Assembly: GCA_014381485.1 (NCBI GenBank) | Contig: JACNLN010000038.1 | Coordinates: forward strand, 1 to 8,143 | Direction: 5' to 3' | DNA: 8,143 nucleotides | Source: Fidelibacterota bacterium | GTDB taxonomy: Bacteria > Fidelibacterota > Marinisomatia > Marinisomatales > CAZVFT01 | Shown here: one piece after another, positions 6,390 through 8,143 of the stretch | Numbering within the stretch: the first letter of the stretch is position 1 | Layout: each line of letters opens with the position of its first letter | The notes under the pieces: model-generated | The model's database searches: none | The model's input: only the letters and a program-made list of their open reading frames with translations | Told to the model about the DNA's origin: nothing | Position numbers and translations under genes: made by a program

Positions 6390-7376
6390 CTAATAGTCAT
6401 TCAATATCGCAGAACTATCAGGAACGATTATCTCATAGTAGTCCGTTCGATAATATAAAAGGATGAGGTCGGTAGTCAAATCGTCAAAAACAGGGGCTGG
6501 TTTGTATTCTATAGGAGCTCGTGCGTCAAGAAGAAGTTCTATATTGGTTCCTAATTCACTCCATGAAGATCGATAATAAGCCCTGGCAATTTTGGGATAA
6601 GGTGAGAACCAATATTCCTTATTAGTACCTATATCGTGGCGACTTGTTAGGATAGGAGCGCTATATTTTTTTGTCAGATTATTTTCTATCCGTTTAAAAT
6701 GATCTATGTAATTATCAAGTTCTGATTCTATGATATTAAAATCAATCTTTACTTTCCAAAATCCCTTAGGTGAAAAATAATAAGTGTATTTAACACTATC
6801 CTCACCAAGAGAGCCATAAAACGATAAAGCATCTTTTCTTGTACTCGGTATTAATGAATCAATCTCAACATACTTATGGAACAGATCCTTCGTCATTCCC
6901 CAGGGAAAACCTTGATATCCAGCATCCAGTGACTGAGGAACCTCTTGAGACATCAATGATTCTAAAGTGTCTTCTGTTACTATATCCACTCCAACAACAA
7001 TCACAGAATCAATTACTGTAGTTGTATCTTCAGGCATTATATCAATATCACCTACTTCAATTGTATCAGGTACGACGAGAGTATCTTCAGGTAACCCAGT
7101 GGTATCAATAAATTCCACAGCAGTGACTGTATCCAATTCTTCCGGTTCTACAAATTCAAATCCAGGAATGGGTATCCCTGTAGAAACAGATGTATCTTCC
7201 ATCCGTTCAAGTGGAAAATCTTCCATGATTATCTCTTCCATATCCATCTCAGCTTCAGTTTCAGGAATTATAAATTCCTCTTCAAATAAATTGGCAGTGT
7301 CGATCTCTACTTCCTGGGTATCACTTAATGAAATTAAACACAGGATGATTATAAGGATTATTATATTTTTTTGCAT
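6390..7376 (-). CDS. Exported protein with acidic Asp/Glu/Thr-rich region and C-terminal WG-type domain, function unknown
   Basis: A 328-residue protein. Residues 1-18 (MQKN then a Ile/Leu stretch) look like a signal peptide, with cleavage probably near residues 18-22; no lipobox is convincing. Residues about 22-145 are strongly acidic and low in complexity, with loose repeats of the form P-E-D-T-x-V-x-x-D-T-I and almost no basic residues. From about 150 a folded domain begins: GYQGFPWGMTKDLFHKYV (153-170), YYFSPKGFWKVKIDF (199-213), then a helix leading to NLTKKYSAP (233-241) and a Tyr-rich end. A pattern of FxGxPWGxxxxxV, a beta-strand pair and LxxKYGxP is seen in many small periplasmic domains of unknown role. 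The acidic stretch may bind cations or act as a spacer; this is inference. The ATG has a good site, GAGGG (7384-7388 on the reverse strand), seven bases upstream. It could be co-transcribed with uvrC. Confidence 0.8.
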   Translation of the reverse strand: MQKNIIILIIILCLISLSDTQEVEIDTANLFEEEFIIPETEAEMDMEEIIMEDFPLERMEDTSVSTGIPIPGFEFVEPEELDTVTAVEFIDTTGLPEDTLVVPDTIEVGDIDIMPEDTTTVIDSVIVVGVDIVTEDTLESLMSQEVPQSLDAGYQGFPWGMTKDLFHKYVEIDSLIPSTRKDALSFYGSLGEDSVKYTYYFSPKGFWKVKIDFNIIESELDNYIDHFKRIENNLTKKYSAPILTSRHDIGTNKEYWFSPYPKIARAYYRSSWSELGTNIELLLDARAPIEYKPAPVFDDLTTDLILLYYRTDYYEIIVPDSSAILNDY

Positions 7377-7557
7377 ATCGTTACCCTCGAATTAAATATT
7401 CCAAATATATTAAATATTGGTTCATCACACATTTTTATGAGTAATCTTGTTCGGTTATTGATGGATGTATTTTCGAACCACCTTCCCTTACTCGGAAGCC
7501 TGACTGATTTCGTCCCCTCCCTGCTTGCACACAGTGTACAGACAGACTTAGCAAGTA

Positions 7558-7674
7558 CAGACCACCCCTTCATCCTCTCCCCTCCTGATGACGTGCAGGA
7601 TTGGAAAGTTCAGACAACCTCTTCATCCTCTCCCCTCCTGATGCCGTGCAGGCTTGGAAAGTTCAGACCACCCC
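7558..7674 (+). repeat. 53-bp tandem direct repeat, two copies plus an 11-bp third start
   Basis: Copies at 7558-7610 and 7611-7663 match at 49 of 53 positions, and 7664-7674 (cagaccacccc) repeats the unit's beginning before giving way to the REP-like copy at 7675. The unit is C/T-rich on the plus strand. Its tcccctcct (7578-7586 and 7631-7639) is complementary to aggagggga at 7737-7745, so the tandem copies may represent a duplicated left arm of a larger hairpin repeat whose right arm is 7736-7762. Confidence 0.85.
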
Positions 7675-7690
7675 TCAGTCGGGTGCCTGA
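7675..7690 (+). repeat. REP-like palindrome TCAGTCGGGTGCCTGA
   Basis: This copy is the exact reverse complement of 8014-8029 and one base different from 4416-4431. The two copies at 7675 and 8014 face each other across the DUF559 gene remnant. Confidence 0.6.
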
Positions 7691-7706
7691 CAGGTTGCAC
7701 CCCTCC

Positions 7707-7720
7707 CCCGACAGGTCGGG
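7707..7720. repeat. Hairpin cccgac-ag-gtcggg
   Basis: A 14-bp inverted repeat with six-base arms (the innermost pair must open to give a feasible loop). It lies between the REP-like copy and the right arm of the larger C/G-rich inverted repeat, inside the same decayed cluster. Confidence 0.45.
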
Positions 7721-7796
7721 ATCTTGGGACTTGGCAAGGAGGGGAAAAAGGGGAGGTCTTCCAACAAAAAAGTTTAGTACAATGTTTTGACCAACA

Positions 7797-7955
7797 TTAT
7801 TGCTCAAAACCTGCTTTCTCCATTTTCTTAATCTCACGAGCAATCTGTTCAATAACACCGTCGATATCGTCATAGATATCAGCATTCGTATAACGAAGAA
7901 TTCTAATTCCAAAGGATCCTTCGGAAATCTTCCTGTGCCTATCATTCCTGAGGGT
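7797..7955 (-). pseudogene. 3' remnant of a DUF559 (Vsr-like fold) endonuclease gene
   Basis: Reading the minus strand from 7955 to the TAA at 7797-7799 gives 52 residues: TLRNDRHRKISEGS followed by FGIRILRYTNADIYDDID and a helix ending KKMEKAGFEQ. This matches the C-terminal end of DUF559 proteins, where ...R...LxxxGIRVLRFTNxDVxxxxxxVxxxI is characteristic; the family belongs to the restriction-endonuclease-like (Vsr-type) fold. An in-frame TAA (7956-7958) stops it upstream, and the N-terminal half with the catalytic acidic residues is missing. A neighbouring frame (upstream of about 7945) reads DIEVNPQE just before, which might be the preceding strand after a frameshift, but this is weak. 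The longer overlapping frame that begins at 7945 is out of phase with this match and is not the gene. The remnant ends 59 bp short of a REP-like repeat. Confidence 0.6.
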
Positions 7956-8013
7956 TTACCTCAATGTCGCAAAAGCGAGATTTTCCATATTTTTCCTTAC
8001 ACACACAAATCGA

Positions 8014-8049
8014 TCAGGCACCCGACTGATTTATCCGGCTACTGACGGA
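8014..8049. repeat. Composite repeat: inverted REP-like copy joined to the 19-bp dispersed repeat
   Basis: tcaggcacccgactga (8014-8029) is the exact inverse of 7675-7690. One base later, ttatccggctactgacgga (8031-8049) is an exact copy of 4022-4040. The two repeat families are therefore adjacent here and separate in the spacer at 3834-4457. Confidence 0.65.
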
Positions 8050-8058
8050 CCTGTTTCG

Positions 8059-8143
8059 CTATTGACTGATCAGTGAAGAACCTAAATATTTTCTTCTTTC
8101 GATCTTTTCTCTTTTGTTAACAATATTGGCAAATAATTCACGA
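8059..8143 (-). CDS. C-terminal end of a minus-strand gene entering from the right (partial, unidentified)
   Basis: The minus strand reads 27 codons from the window edge to a TAG at 8059-8061: RELFANIVNKREKIERR followed by KYLGSSLISQ. The composition (charged helix, then a short tail) and AT-rich codon use look like a real protein C-terminus rather than random sequence, but no family can be named from so little. The stop lies ten bases from the composite repeat, so the tail may have been altered by repeat insertion. The reading is short enough to be chance. Confidence 0.35.
   Translation of the reverse strand, partial: RELFANIVNKREKIERRKYLGSSLISQ

Larger units (their letters stand above)
7377..7796. 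other. Gene-free repeat strip upstream of the exported-protein gene
   Basis: Bases 7377-7480 are AT-rich and should carry the promoter of the minus-strand exported-protein gene, although I see no clear -35/-10 pair. Bases 7480-7790 are GC-richer and made of decayed repeats. cttgc (7524-7528) and gcaag (7551-7555) are inverted around gtacagacagac, a 12-mer that recurs at 4321-4332. Open frames across here on both strands arise from the low-complexity C/T-rich sequence and show no family resemblance. Confidence 0.6.

Noticed and set aside
6967..7395. Plus-strand 142-codon frame rich in Ser/Thr/Ile
   Set aside because: It is the antisense shadow of the acidic Asp/Thr/Glu region of the exported protein, which has a better start and a signal peptide.
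7371..7790. Plus-strand 139-codon open frame
   Set aside because: It runs through the 53-bp tandem repeat and hairpin cluster, has no ribosome site or family resemblance, and is open because the strand is C/T-rich.
7610..7945. Minus-strand 111-codon open frame
   Set aside because: Its first part is out of phase with the DUF559 match and the rest reads through the repeats; it is a shadow frame.

Overview
This is an AT-rich bacterial window with five intact protein genes, one gene remnant, one gene end running off the right edge, and long repeat-rich spacers. The gene set (UvrC with an iron-sulfur cysteine pattern, a PurL-family protein, signal-peptide exported protein, Shine-Dalgarno sites) is clearly bacterial. 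Intergenic GC-rich hairpins such as ctccccc-gtcaa-gggggag and many short dispersed repeats recall uncultivated FCB-group lineages (Marinimicrobia, Ignavibacteria and similar), but I cannot assign the taxon with confidence. No prophage, CRISPR array, rRNA or tRNA is visible.

Layout. Bases 1-310 are non-coding and hold two GC-rich hairpins, then an extended -10 promoter. A plus-strand run of three closely spaced genes follows: an MGMT/alkyltransferase-like DNA-binding protein whose PCHR active-site motif reads PYWR (311-784), a 67-residue two-helix membrane protein (812-1015) and a nitrilase-superfamily amidohydrolase with a complete Glu-Lys-Cys triad (1067-1888). A hairpin at 1918-1952 separates them from a convergent minus-strand block. 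That block contains, from low to high coordinate, a divergent PurL-like protein that has lost the signature active-site loops (1956-3833), a 624-bp repeat-filled spacer, uvrC (4458-6296, TTG start), and an exported protein with a long acidic Asp/Glu/Thr-rich stretch before a folded C-terminal domain (6390-7376).

The right end (7377-8143) is an eroded accessory strip: a 53-bp tandem repeat, hairpins, inverted copies of a short REP-like palindrome, the 3' end of a DUF559-type endonuclease gene, and the last 27 codons of another minus-strand reading frame.

How the genes might work together. UvrC is the dual-incision nuclease of nucleotide excision repair. Alkyltransferase-like proteins without the acceptor cysteine are known to mark O6-alkylguanine for that same pathway, so the PYWR protein and uvrC may serve one process, although they lie on opposite strands 3.7 kb apart. 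The nitrilase and the PurL-like protein have no pathway partners in the window. The most unusual items are the degenerate PurL paralogue and the repeat families shared by the two long spacers. I do not see a clear new multi-gene defence or biosynthetic system.
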